DNA of 64,000 nucleotides from Scalesia atractyloides (lineage: Eukaryota; Streptophyta; Magnoliopsida; Asterales; Asteraceae), in the NCBI GenBank assembly GCA_947069175.1, contig CAMTDV010000003.1, positions 43,429,606 to 43,493,605 on the forward strand, written 5' to 3'. Position 1 is the stretch's first letter. Each line of letters opens with the position of its first letter. Of this stretch, positions 24,029 to 35,411 are shown one piece after another. A program made the translations under genes and the position numbers. Under the pieces are notes generated by a model. The model worked only from the letters and a program-made list of their open reading frames with translations, had not been told where the DNA came from and did not search any database.

Positions 24029-24736
24029 TGTAGGTCCACCTGCGGATGGTGTTAAACCAGTTCCTTGTTCATATGACACGCACACAAGTGCGGAATCCAA
24101 GTGTGCATGCAACCATAGCAAAGTAAAGAACACGGGGTAACAAAAAATTTACTATCTTGATTAATGATTGAGAACACGTACAAACATATACACACAATGC
24201 TCGTAGGACTCAAACAAACTTGTTGTGTTCTTGTGTCTTCGTCTTTAGAGATAACAATCTCTCTTGTCAGTCTAGCTAGCTTACATTCACGCGCAACTCC
24301 TCTCTGACTGAGAAGTGCATGTCAGCTTATATAGTGTCCGTCTAGTTTCGTACGAATCACAAATCAAGACATATGGAACACACTATTTCACACGAGTCAC
24401 AATGCCAGAATTGGTATGAGTCAGTGTTTCATACAAATACATGTTTCGTACGAAACCACTCAGTGATTCGCATGAAACCTCTGTTTCGTACGAATTCTCT
24501 GACTCGCACGGAATCCTCTTTATTGGAGAACGTGTTTAGATTTGACGTTTCCAAGACTTATCAGTATGCACACATGCAACTGATTAACACAGACAAGCTA
24601 TGATGTCATACTAGATCAAGATAGAAGGATATCTCGATCTATTCGACACGACCAAACCTATACAGACACTTGAGCAAAGACCGTACAATTACAACTGTAA
24701 TTAAGAGTAGGCGACAGACACAAAACTGTATCAACA
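24029..24736 (-). repeat. Element C 5' LTR (right copy)
   Basis: 708 bp, same ends as the left copy. It drives the minus strand; a TATA box in sense form ACTATATAAG lies at about 24326-24337. Four TTCGTACGAA-type palindromes lie between 24345 and 24500, with more (GTTTCGTACGAAC) at 23490-23620 in the leader. Confidence 0.95.
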
Positions 24737-24741
24737 GAAAA

Positions 24742-26000
24742 TGATAATTGAAACCGAACGTGTTAAGAAACTGTTAATTAGTTATTCCACAAGCTCATAC
24801 GTCACAGATCACATTTTACCAAAAATCAAAAATACTAGAGGAATCTAAAAATGGTGAAATAAAAAGTGGTAGTTATGATCGAGTTCCTCCACCCATGTGG
24901 AACAGTTATGCATGCAAAAATCCATCTGGGGTGGAAAAGCCGTTAAATCTTAAATTGAAAACCAAATAGCTGCCTGAGGATATCGATGTAACTTACAATA
25001 AAAATGATGGTGAATGTGATTATGAAGTGGTAAATAATGTGGTTGACAAAGTGTTAAAAAATGAATCTGAAGTGGCTGAGTCTAAACAATCTAAGAAGTT
25101 AAAGTCTGATGATATTTCAGAAAATAGTTTAAATGATGATCTCAATGTCATAGTTTATAAAATGAAAGGGTCTAATAAACTATTTTCGGATGAGGATTTT
25201 CCAATCAAGAATGAGAAAAAGGATTGTGTAGATAAAATGTTCAAGCTGATGGAGGTAAGTCATGATGATTTAGATAAACATGATGTATCTTTCTATCTAA
25301 ATCAAAAACTTACAATCGACCTTACTATCAAAAAATGGAGATTATCCGGAAAACAAACGAGCAGGGTTGGATTTTCAGAAGCAACATAAAACCAACAGGT
25401 CCCAAAAATTGAATTTACAAAGAAAATCAATTTTGTGTTTGGGACAACCACCGAAAAAGAAAAGGAGGTCATCGGAACTCAATCAAATGATGATTTTCTT
25501 AAAGAAAAAGAGAAAAAGAAACAGGTTTTGGATACCTCTGTTCATAAGGACAGCAGGACATGCTTTAAATGCAAGAATGTTGGACATATCACACGATACT
25601 GTTCACAAGAAAGTTCAAAACCAGTTTCTTCTCCGAAAACTTCACTAAGGATGAAAAGTAAAAAGCACCCATGTTTATGCCAAAACAAATCCTTAATAGA
25701 AAGACTGAATCTCATCAAAATGTTAAACCAATTATTAAACCTCAATCTAAATTTGAAATTGGTGAAACATCACACAAACGTCAACAAGTAGATTCAAAAT
25801 TCTATGTGAAAAGGGCTAAACCACAAACACAGAGATGGGTTGCTAAAATTGTTAAAACCAAACCATCCAAGGTTGAACTCAAACCTTCTATTCCAAACAA
25901 CGTCAAGCTTAAAAAGATTGAAAAGAACAAAGTGGGTCCAAAGTTCGATATTCCAAACCCACCCAAGACCAAACAGGCTTGGGTCTCTTTGCTTAAATAA
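24742..26000 (+). pseudogene. gag: Element B gag, C-terminal part, with second zinc knuckle
   Basis: After element C the B frame resumes (MIIETERVKKLLISYS), still coiled-coil-like, then accumulates stops around 24840-25010. The frame 25027-25389 is acidic/Lys-rich. A frameshift leads to the frame 25435-25791, with a second knuckle CFKCKNVGHITRYC at about 25561-25602. The frame 25671-26000 is a basic Lys/Pro-rich tract before protease. The match in order to element C supports one continuous long Gag. Confidence 0.8.
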
Positions 26001-26452
26001 ATTTTGTTAATCATGTGTACAGGGGCTCCAACGTTCGATATTGTCAAAATGGATCACATGATAGGAATGCTTGCGCTGCTCAATGATGTTAGAGCTATTT
26101 GAGGAGGATATGTAGGATTTGCTGGAACGTAGGGAGGTAGAATTGTCGGAGAAGGGATTCTCTCGAATGGAGTTGTATCGTTTGATAAACTGAACTATAT
26201 CGCCGAACTTGAGAACAATCTGCTTAGTATCTCGCAAATTTGTGACAAGAAGTTCACAACACATTTCAATAATAAAGAATGTCTAATTCTAAAATCCAGT
26301 TTCAAGATTCCAGAAGAATGGATTTTGATGTGAGCTCTGAGAGAAAATAATTTATATGTTCTTGACATGAGCATCGCTTATACCACATCAAAGAAAGTTC
26401 AATGCTTTGTTTCCAAAGCTACCAAGAAAGGGTCAATTTTATGGCATAAAAA
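26001..26452 (+). pseudogene. pol: Element B protease and pre-integrase, catalytic motif lost
   Basis: Conceptual frames show the region around the copia protease active site, but the DSG triad is replaced: the sequence reads DIVKMDHMIGM where WIVDSG.S.HMTG is expected. Downstream motifs GEGILSNGVVSFDKLNY and NNLLSISQICDKKF match element C. Stops at about 26100, 26128 and 26333 break the frame. Confidence 0.85.
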
Positions 26453-27145
26453 ATGGGGCACATTCATCTCCGAAAGATGAATTTTCTTGTGCATAACGAC
26501 TTACTGGAGGGGGTAAATTTGAAAATTTTTCATCTATCAGATGATTGTCTTAGCTGCAAAAAGGGGAAGCAGCATAAGAAATCACGCCCGAGAAAGCTGT
26601 TGAATTCGATAAAGCTACCACTAGAAAGACTATACATGGATCTCTTTGAACCAGTCAATGTCAAAAGTATTTCTGGATATCTATACTGTCATGTCGTTAC
26701 AGATGATTATTATCGATTTTCATGGGTATTCTTTCTGGAGACTAAGGATGAAACGTTTGAAACTCTCATGATTCTTTTCCTAAAACTCGAGAATTTATAT
26801 CATTTGCCCATTAAGAGAATTCGTAGTGATAATGCGACGGTGTTTAAGAACAAGAAGATGCAAGAGTTCTGCAATGAAAAGGGGATTCTTCATGAATTCA
26901 GCGCCCCCTATACTCCACAACAAAATGGAGTAGCTGAACGAAAGAATCGCACGTTGATAGAAACTGCTAGAACAATGTTAGCTGATTCAAAATTACTGAT
27001 CAGTTTTTGGAGTGAAGCAGTAGCATCAGCATGCTATACCCTAAATCGTGTGTTAACAGTTAAGCCTCACAAAAAGACATGTTTCGAGTTACTGAATCAA
27101 CGAAAGCCTAACTTAGCATTTTTGGATCAGTGTGTACCGTCTTAG
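26453..27145 (+). pseudogene. pol: Element B integrase
   Basis: A 230-codon open frame holding MGHIHLRKM, the zinc-site Cys pair (CLSCKKGKQ), and all three DDE residues: Asp in LERLYMDLF, Asp in RIRSDNATVF and Glu in NGVAERKNRTLIE. It continues into FELLNQRKPNLAFLDQ and then stops. Beyond the frame, GYATPQK is recognisable near 27195, so the C-terminal domain is only frameshifted. The W in the pre-integrase WHKKxGH is before the frame start. Confidence 0.93.
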
Positions 27146-27870
27146 ACCCGGTTGGTAAATTTGGAGCCAAATCTTTGGAGGGTTTCTTTGTTGGCTATGC
27201 TACTCCTCAAAAACGTGTTTTTTTCCCTAGTCTGAAGTAGGTAGTTCTAGCGCAGCATGTAGATTGTCAAAGATATACAACGCCTACGCAGAAGCATGGG
27301 GATCCGTCGCTGTTTAACTACGATAGATTGTGGGATTCGTTTGATCTACCAGATGTGCCAACTGAAGAAGAACTTGTTATTTTATTTCAACACATCAGCT
27401 ATCTAATCAACAACAAGTTCCTCGCCCTTTGGTGATTTCTACATCATTACCAGTTACCACGTCTGATGTTGGTCAAAGCACTTCTGTTCAAAATCGGGTT
27501 CCTGTTCCAAATGTCAATGCTGCTGAATCATCTTCCCAAGAAAATGTAGATGCTGACTCTGATCGGGAACCAACTTTTGACGATGGAGGATCCAGTTCTG
27601 ATGAAGGATCTGAACAGATGGAAAGCTTTCTGAAACAACAGGCTGATCAGTCTAATGCTAGGAATAAAGCTTCTTCATCTGTACCGGTTGTCAATGAAAT
27701 TCTGACAAATTTGCAACCACAAGTAGATGTTCCAACTGAAGTAATACCAAGGACACTTTCATATCATCCGTCAGAGAACATCATAGGCAACTTACAATCT
27801 GGAGTTCAAACTTGCAATCAAATTAATAAAGATCTAAGTTGTTTCTATTCTAGTATTGCTCCACTTTAAG
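27146..27870 (+). pseudogene. Element B integrase C-terminus and linker to RT
   Basis: Frames carry integrase C-terminal remnants (GKFGAKSLEGFFVGYATP), then an acidic/Ser-rich linker (27429-27869: ADSDREPTFDDGGSSSDEGSEQ). It corresponds to 17972-18467 of element C. Confidence 0.75.
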
Positions 27871-28925
27871 CCCGATTTTCTCATAGTTGTTTTGTTTCTC
27901 AGGTTGAACCGGGAAAATGGAAAGACGCGTTACAAGAAGAAAGTTGGGTGGATGCAATGCAAGAAGAGTTACTCCAATTCCAGAAACTTGGAGTCTGGAC
28001 GCTTGTTGACCTGCCAGATCATCACAAAAAGATTAGCACAAGATGGGTCTTCAAGTGTAAAAGAGATGATCGAGGAGTTGTGGTGCGCAACAAAGCTTGA
28101 CTTGTGGTTCAAGGTTTTCATCAGCAAGAAGGGATAGATTATCCTGAAGTCTATGCCCCAGTTGCTCGTCTTGAAGCAATTCGCATATTCTTGGCCTTTC
28201 GGACCAATTGGATGTTAAATCTGCGTTCCTTTACGAAAAAGTGAAAGAGAAGGTGTACGTCGACCAACCACCGGGGTAAAGTCTACCTCTTCAATAAAGC
28301 CTTATATGGTCTTCATCAAGACCCGAGAGCTTGGTATGAAACATTATCGAGTCATCTTCTAGACAATGGCTTTATCAGGGGAATAGTAGATTCAACCCTC
28401 TTCACAAAGGAAGTAGATGGACATCTAATTATAGTACATATATATGTGGATCATATTATCTTCGGATCGACAAATGACAAGCTGTGTAAAGACTTTGAAG
28501 AGGTCATGAAGCGAAAATTTGAAACGGGCGCAATGGAGGAGATGAAGTTCTTTCTAGGACTTTAGGTTGACCAGTTGCCTGATTGTATTTTCATTCATCA
28601 GATGAAATATGTTCATGACATATTGGAGAAATTCAATATGACAGGAGCTAAACCAGCATCGACCCCGTTAGCTCCAAATCACGACATTTGTCCAGATGTT
28701 ACCGGAGAAAAACTTGATGAAACTTTATATCGCTCCATGATAGGATCCTTGATGTATCTTATAGCTTCTCGCCCAGATATCATGTATCCGACGTGCATGT
28801 GCTCCCGTTATCAGTCTAATCCAAAAGAGTCACACCTGCTTATCGTTAAACGCATAATGAGATATCTGAAGGGTTTTCCAAGCACCGGCTTGTGGTACCC
28901 TAGACATGATGATTTTAAATGGCAG
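27871..28925 (+). pseudogene. pol: Element B reverse transcriptase with mutated YVDD box
   Basis: Recognisable copia RT in three frames: SWVDAMQEELLQFQKLG, DDRGVVVRNKA, EAIRIFLAF, VYLFNKALYGLHQDPRAWYE, then FETGAMEEMKFFLGL and SMIGSLMYLIASRPDIMYP. The catalytic box reads YVDH at 28443-28454, so the second Asp is lost. About 20-25 codons around the first catalytic Asp are deleted or scrambled near 28200-28260. Stops also occur near 28098 and 28563. Confidence 0.92.
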
Positions 28926-29433
28926 GTTTCTCGGATTCTGATTTCGGATGCTGCAAACTGAATAAAAGTCTACAACGGTCGGCTACTAGTTCTTCGGAAC
29001 TCGTTTGGTAACGTGGCAATGCAAGAAACAAACCGCGGTCGCTCTCTCTACTTGTGAGGCTGGATACGTTTCGGCATCCTGTTGTTGTGCTCAGATTCTC
29101 TACGTACAGCAACAGATGAGAGATTTCGGTTTGCAATTTCTTGATACGCCTATATATGTAGATAATCAGGTCGCGATCTATATCACCAAAAAACTCATGC
29201 CAACACTCATGTACTAAACATATCGAGATTCGACACCACTTTATCCATGATTGCTACGAGAAAAGTTGGTACAAATTGAGAAAATCCACACCGATGACCA
29301 AAAAGCAGATTTTTATACCAAAGCTTTTGATAAAACAGAGTTTAAAAATTTATTAAAGCTAAATGGTTTAAAAAATATGATCTCAGGGGATGTGTTTGAG
29401 GTTGAGTTTGAGGATGATGACGACTTAATGTGA
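28926..29433 (+). pseudogene. pol: Element B RNase H
   Basis: Frames after a shift near 28920 show WQCKKQTAVALSTCEAGY (the expected second Glu before Y is Gly), LYVQQQMRDFG and IYVDNQVAIYI, and a final frame (29251-29433) ends after IHTDDQKADFYTKAFDK and an acidic tail. The stop at about 29431 is the natural pol end, matching elements A and C. Confidence 0.9.
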
Positions 29434-31021
29434 ATTTGTCATCGAAAAAACATTTTTCTTGTATATTCTTTCTTATAACTTCTTAAAAAATCCAAAAATA
29501 TGTTTTTGATTTTAGGGGGAGAATGTTTGAGGAAAATACAAAAACATTTAAAAAAACAAAAAGAGTTTTGTGTAAAAAGAGTGATCATAGTAAATAAAAA
29601 ATGATAGTCACAGTATGCTAAAGAATTGTATTGTTTTTAAAGTAATCAAGCAAGTCTTACTATGGATATGCCAATAGACTTCAGTAAATTGTATTCTAGA
29701 TATAAACCTAAAACACAAAACTGATTAACTTGTGGGTTAACATCTCTCGGATATATGGACTTAGTACTCCAAAATTTCGTTTGAGAGAATGCCAGATTCT
29801 GCGATACTAGGTCTTTATATTTGATTGATATCAGAGGTATTATTCGAGTTCTTCTGATTTTGCGGAAGCAATGGCCTAGAACTCATATAATACTTTCGCA
29901 TTATTTCCCCGAAAGCTGCATGCAAATATGGTTATGTCTTAAGCAATTATGATATTTGCATTACAAAAGATTCCTTGATGGAACACCACCTAAAGACAAG
30001 CCTTCATCTCTTTGTCAGTACGGTAGTACTAACCTGAGCTCTCAAGGTCTCGCATTCACCCTATATACAGATATCAATTCGATATGTTCACCTGTAAAAC
30101 AACATTCTAGGAATCTCGATACGGGAGTATATTCTGAGATGGGAAACGTAGTTATTTTATGTTTATTATTGATACATTAACATATCTTGAAACAATTGAG
30201 AAACGAGAAGAAGTTTAAATGGACAAATATATTGGCAATCTAGGTAAATTTGTTTAAAAAGCTTAAAGGGTGTTTCTAGATTAAAGGTACTGATGACTTA
30301 TAACTATCCTTGAAATGATCCTCTAAAAACACAAAATTCACAAAAATGTTATTATTTTTTGAAAAATTTTTAAAACTCAAAAAGATTATCAATTTTTCTT
30401 AGCTTGATAGTCTTATTTTTGTTTACCGATGAAAAAAACACTGATGGTTGGATTCATAGCAACATCTTGCTGAAGGAAATTTGAAATCATGGGTTGGGAG
30501 CTAATATTTAACAAAAAGTTTACCTGAATGTCAAGAAAGTTCATTAGTTTGAAACTTTACATGATAAAATAAATCTGTTTGGATAAACATGGTCATCCAA
30601 GGTCATTAACTTGGACTTGGAAGGCAAATTGGATAACCAGGGTCATTAATTTGACTTGGTTAGTCAAGTGGATTTTTGAAACAGATAAAATTATTGAAAA
30701 ATAAAAAATACAAAAATAAAATTGAAGTTGAAATTGAAAAGTTTAATTTTTTTAGTTTTGATTGGTACAAAATCGAAATTCATGCAGAGAAAGTCATTTT
30801 AGCACGAAACAAGAGTTAATGTTTTTGTGCGATTCATAATGTTTCGTACGAAATAGGTTGAGTATAAATACTCTGTGTTTCGCACAGAAATGAGGTCTCT
30901 GTTCTCTTTGCACTGTTGAGCGACTCAGAGCACTTTTGTGCGATTAGACTCTAAAAACTTCATTTCTTGGTATTTGTGTTTGTAATTCACATTGTTGAGG
31001 TTGATTGGCACACCTCTTTCA
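29434..31021 (+). other. Element B spacer between pol and post-pol ORF
   Basis: No gene is supported. Segments align with A's spacer (see 29755-29845, 29970-30140 and 30600-30670). A TTTCGTACGAAAT palindrome lies near 30843, just upstream of the post-pol start. This could be leader for a subgenomic or spliced message, but no promoter is evident. Confidence 0.65.
29507..29523 (+). promoter_or_regulatory. Internal polypurine tract of element B
   Basis: GATTTTAGGGGGAGAAT, about 75 bases after pol. It is the same as the tract at 4332 in element A. Confidence 0.65.
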
Positions 31022-34000
31022 ATGGGCAAGGTAATTTCGTCACAATTACACTATTATAATGTCAAAATTTAGTACGATTCGGACTAAACTTAGATCAAGG
31101 GAAATTGGACCGGTAAAACGTAAAATTGATCACAAAATCGTTAAAATCGGCTCTAATAACCTGAAAATCGACTATCAATTTGTTAAAAACAACAAGTTTT
31201 AGGTTCGGATTATACTTGGACAAATTTTGGGACAACGATGAATTGGGTACGAATGAACTGTTTCGCATGAATAAAATTTGAAAGGAAAATGATTAGGTGC
31301 AGAATTTTTGTACGAAGTGAGTGAATCATATGAATAACATGAATTTCAAATTTCAATTTTTGATTAAATGTATGTTTCGTACAAAACAGAGGATTTCGTA
31401 CGAATCAGTGAAGAAATTTTTTGAAAGTTTAAAATTTTCTAACAGTTGATTGTTATTTTCTTGTGCAGGCCAAGAAATCCACGTTTTCTCCAGTACACAA
31501 TATATGTTGTATCACAGATGCTTCAATTCCAGAGATAGCAGTGTATCGAGATATCTTGGATTTTCTCCCAAGGATTAGAGTGACTAAAGCCTTAACAGAT
31601 AGACATAGGCATATCTTTCGCATGTGGAATATTTCTAGAATGCTGCTGAGTATAATATTGATGACAATGCCATTATTTCAGAAGTAAAGATTAATGATGC
31701 TGATATTCAAGTGAAGATTACTGAGGAGTTGATTCGGAAAGTTTTGGAGTTTAAGGATGACAAAGACGATCCAATAGGTTTCACTGAAGACATGGTTAAA
31801 GAATGCTTTTATAGGATGGGGTATACAGGATTTGTGAATGCTGCACCGTACAAGAAAGGAAACCTGAGTGCGCCTTTCAGATATATTGCACATGTTATTA
31901 TTCACGATTTGGGTAATAGGAAAGGTGGTTTGGATGACTTGGCAGATTATCATATGTGTATGATTACTGCTCTAGTGTTGAATCTTCCATATAACTTTTC
32001 AAAGGTTATATTTACTTAGATGATTCAAAATATTCAGAAGGAAAGGTTTTTGCAGTATCCAAGATTCATACAGATGATGTTAGACTATTTACGTCCTGAT
32101 TTGACGAAATCCCCAGACGAGGTTCTCAAACTTGAAATATGGATGTTCCATCATTACGAAAGATGAATGTGCATCTAAAGTCTGCTCACGTAGCTAAACC
32201 GATGTTTGGTGCTATTCTTGATAAGGATTATATTTCACCTACACCAGGAAAGTGGAGGAAGGATGATAGTGGTGACGATGAAGAGGAGATTAAATCATTA
32301 TCGTTGTTTGTGGCAAAGATAAGTCCATGGTTCGTGAAGGATGGAGAAAAAGGTAGGAAAGCTACATATAAAGGGTGAAAGAGAAAAACTGCATCTGCTG
32401 CTGAAAGTTTAGGGTAAAGAGATGAACCTGAAGTTGAGGAAACAGTTGAACAGATGGCTGAAGAGATAGAACATCAGGCTTTTGGAGCTGACAAAGCAGC
32501 TGAAGAAGTACTATCATCTAGTACCGATTCAGAAGATAGAAGAGCGGGAGAAAAGAAAAGAGCTGAAAAATTAGCAAAGAAACGTCAAGCTAAACTGAAA
32601 CGTAAAGCTGAGGAACGAAAGAGAAAAGCAACAGGCGAGGATGACACAACTTCTATTCCGTCTGAATCTGATACAGAATCTGCTTTTCGTACTCCGATCA
32701 AGAAAAAGTAAAGAAGAATGAAGCGTTCTGCAGCTCGAATATCTCCAAATGTTATTCTAACAGATGTTGGGGCTGATCCTATTACTAAAGAAATTATGGA
32801 GGAACCATCACAGAATATTTCGTCTCCATCACAACATGTGCAATCAGAACCAACTCAACAACAATATGAACCAGAGATACCTCTGCAACAACCATCAGTT
32901 CATGAGTCAGAACCAGAACAACAACAACCAGCACCGCAACAATCTGAATCAGAACCAGTTCAACAATTAATGCCTGATCCAAAACCAGTCCAACAACCAT
33001 CGCCACAACAGTCTGCTCAACAAAAATCTCAACCATCTCATGCTCAACAATCTCGTCCTACATAACAACTGTTTTATTCACAAGCATTTTTTGACGGTAT
33101 TGGTTTAGACGATTTACCAGGAGGAGATGAACTTTGTTTTGATGTGCCTCGAGTTGACGACTTGCAGAAACAGGTGACAATGAATGTTGTACGCATAGCG
33201 AAGTTGCAAGAGCAAATAAACATGTTAACAGCTGAAAAGTTTGAAATACTTGAAAGGATTGGGGGATTAATTGTTGACAAACAACAATTAGAAGCTATGG
33301 TAGCAAGTATTATTTCTGAAAACGAGAGATTGGAGTTACAAATGGCATAATACGAGGAAGAACGGTTGAGAAATAATAGAAGAACGGATGTGTTGAAAAG
33401 ATTCTTGAAAAGAAGTTGGGATTGAGTATTTCTGCTGCAATTGATGAAATAGAACGTGCAGAAGCAAGGGAAGAGTTGCGGGAAGAGAAAGGTTGTCTAA
33501 ACAGCAATCTGATGCGCAAGGGAAAGGAAAGGGTAAGATAGTAGAAGAATCCGTGATTGTTGAAGCTGTGCCAGAAGCTGAATCTGAGCCAGTACAATGT
33601 TGGGATATTGTGGTGTATGAAGAACCGAAGAATTTTATCTTGATAGGAAAGCCAACTGATGTGGATCACTGATATTTCTCAACGACATCGAGATTGGTTG
33701 ATGAAGAAAAAGACAGAAAAAGAAAGTAAAGAAACGGCTGAAGAACAGAAAAGGAAGCAGAAGTAGAGGATACAAAAGATGTTGATATTGATGATAAAGA
33801 TTCCAGTAGTTCAGATGGTAATGATGATGATAATGTTGGAGGGTCGGGTATTCGTGTATGATTCGAATGTTAATGAATTAGTTGATCTTTCTGAGTACTT
33901 TGATGATTCTGCAAACCAAACTATTGAAGAGGAAAGGATTAACAAAGCTGATGAGTCAGTAGATGCTTAGCAGGTAGCAATTTTCACAGAAAATGTTACA

Positions 34001-35349
34001 TCTTCTGTTCCTGTCATGCAAAAGCCATTTGTATTATATCTTTAGCATGATGTTGAAGAAGGGGAGTTTGTTTATAGTTTTTTGAAAGAAGAAATAGCAG
34101 CAATGCTCGGTATTAGCGAAGAGAAGTTCGATTTTGATTTTGAAGACGAACTGAATGAGATAGATGTTTTTGAACCGAATGCTTATGTTTTTGAAGATAT
34201 AGAAGATGCAAACATATATGATAACGTTGTCGTGGAAAGTGATTCTGATGAAGATGCTAATGATGCTATTCAGGGTACAGAAGATTTCCCAGCGTTTATC
34301 GATCTATTTACAGAAGAAAGTTCTGGGATGTTACAAAGGAAAGTATCTGAAGCTGTAAAAGAAGGAACAATAACTGAGAAGGTCTAAAGCTGAAATGATT
34401 GAACAAAAGAAGAAATGGTTTCGGGAGAGTTCTGCTGAGCGAAAGTATAAGAGACCCGTAGCATTTTTCACCAGAGATGCTGATATTTATTTAGGGGATA
34501 TTCTGAGTTGGGGTTGGATTGAAGAGCTAAATGTATATGCAATTAAAAGGGAATTTGGGATCCAATATTTTTTATATCTGAGCGACATCAAAACACTGCC
34601 TTATTGGGACATAAAGGAACTTGTTCAAACCAAGATGATAAATCTTAAGATGAAGTTCCATGACCAAAAGCTGTGGAGATTGATCAAGTTTGAAGCTATG
34701 CATGGTTTTGTACATTGGAAACCTCATTATCCACGTCGCATTGTTAAAATAGATCCAGTTTCGAAGGAGAAAGATATTACTTTGATTGTGAAGAAACCAC
34801 GGGTGATGAAGAACATGCCGCTGATCAAAATGGAGCAAGATTTTTATGCCATCTTCAAGTGGTGTCATTATGATTCGAATACAGGAGAGGCTGTTATATG
34901 TGTGCACCCAGATAAAGATTCGTGGAAGATTACAGAGGAATTAACCGAAGCCGTCATAGCGCACAAAAGAATATATGGTCTATGGCGATGCATTCGAGTA
35001 CTAGACCCAATGTGGCTAGTAAATTGTTCGAAGAAAGACATAGAATGTTTATTCTATAGTAAGATAAGTTTCGAAGAAAGGATCAAGAACAAGCGCTTCA
35101 ATTTCAAAAGATCGTGAATGTGTACTTTGCGAATGATATTCATTCTGGATCAGATTGGAAAACAACTTGGAGAAAGCTTGAGAAGAAGGAGTCAAAGAAA
35201 ACGGAAGAAAAGAAGCTCGGATTGCTGAACGTACAAGAATAGCATCTTTAAGAAGTTTTCAGTTTTTTAAACGACGTCCTCAGACTGATCAAACACCAAT
35301 TGATTTTGAGGAGCGTCGAAAGCCTGTAAAGAGATTTTTTGGGCATTAA
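31022..35349 (+). pseudogene. Element B post-pol ("env-like") ORF
   Basis: A long ORF placed where Sireviruses carry an env-like gene. The predicted start is ATG at 31022; a nine-base exon (ATGGGCAAG) joins across a GT-AG intron to 31469 in frame. Parts in order: N-terminal domain 31469-32380 (IRKVLEFKDDKDDPIGFTED, VKECFYRMGYTGF, LQYPRFIQMML, GKWRKDDSG); Lys/Glu-rich stretch to 32711; Pro/Gln-rich stretch 32796-33062; coiled coil 33120-33420; acidic stretch 33700-34387; C-terminal domain 34395-35349 (VAFFTRDADIYLGD, WKPHYPRRIVKIDP, LDPMWLVNCSKKDIECLF). Frameshifts lie near 31690, 32020, 33380 and 35100, with stops at about 32377 and 32709. I see no signal peptide or membrane helix, so "envelope" is a label from position only. 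I cannot name its function. Confidence 0.75.
31031..31468 (+). other. Predicted intron in element B post-pol ORF
   Basis: The donor is AAG/GTAATT at 31028-31036. The acceptor is a pyrimidine-rich run TTATTTTCTTGTGCAG ending at 31468. Removing 438 bases joins ATG-GGC-AAG to GCC-AAG-AAA without shifting frame. The downstream exon has no ATG near its homology start. Element A keeps an equivalent ATG plus donor-like GTATAA at 7944-7958, but its acceptor is mutated. Not proved without transcripts. Confidence 0.5.
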
Positions 35350-35397
35350 AGTCATATCAAATTGAAGATTTTGATGATTATCCAGACTACGGCAACA

Positions 35398-35411
35398 TCC
35401 AAGGGGGAGTT
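35398..35411 (+). promoter_or_regulatory. Polypurine tract of element B
   Basis: TCCAAGGGGGAGTT immediately before the 3' LTR; the same string precedes the 3' LTRs of A and C. Confidence 0.9.

Larger units (their letters stand above)
13912..24736 (-). mobile_element. Element C: Sirevirus-type Ty1/copia retrotransposon nested in B gag
   Basis: Two 708-bp LTRs (13912-14619 and 24029-24736) are flanked by the target duplication GAAAA (13907-13911 and 24737-24741). The element runs on the - strand, opposite to B. In sense order it has 5' LTR, primer site, gag with two zinc knuckles, PR, IN, RT, RNase H, a 1.7 kb spacer with several purine tracts, and 3' LTR. No post-pol ORF is present. By hand count the LTRs differ at about 42-45 positions (about 6 percent). 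Several frameshifts and stops make it non-functional. Confidence 0.97.

Noticed and set aside
32794..33036. Valine/leucine-rich minus-strand ORF
   Set aside because: Complement of the Gln/Pro-rich CAA-type repeat in the post-pol ORF.
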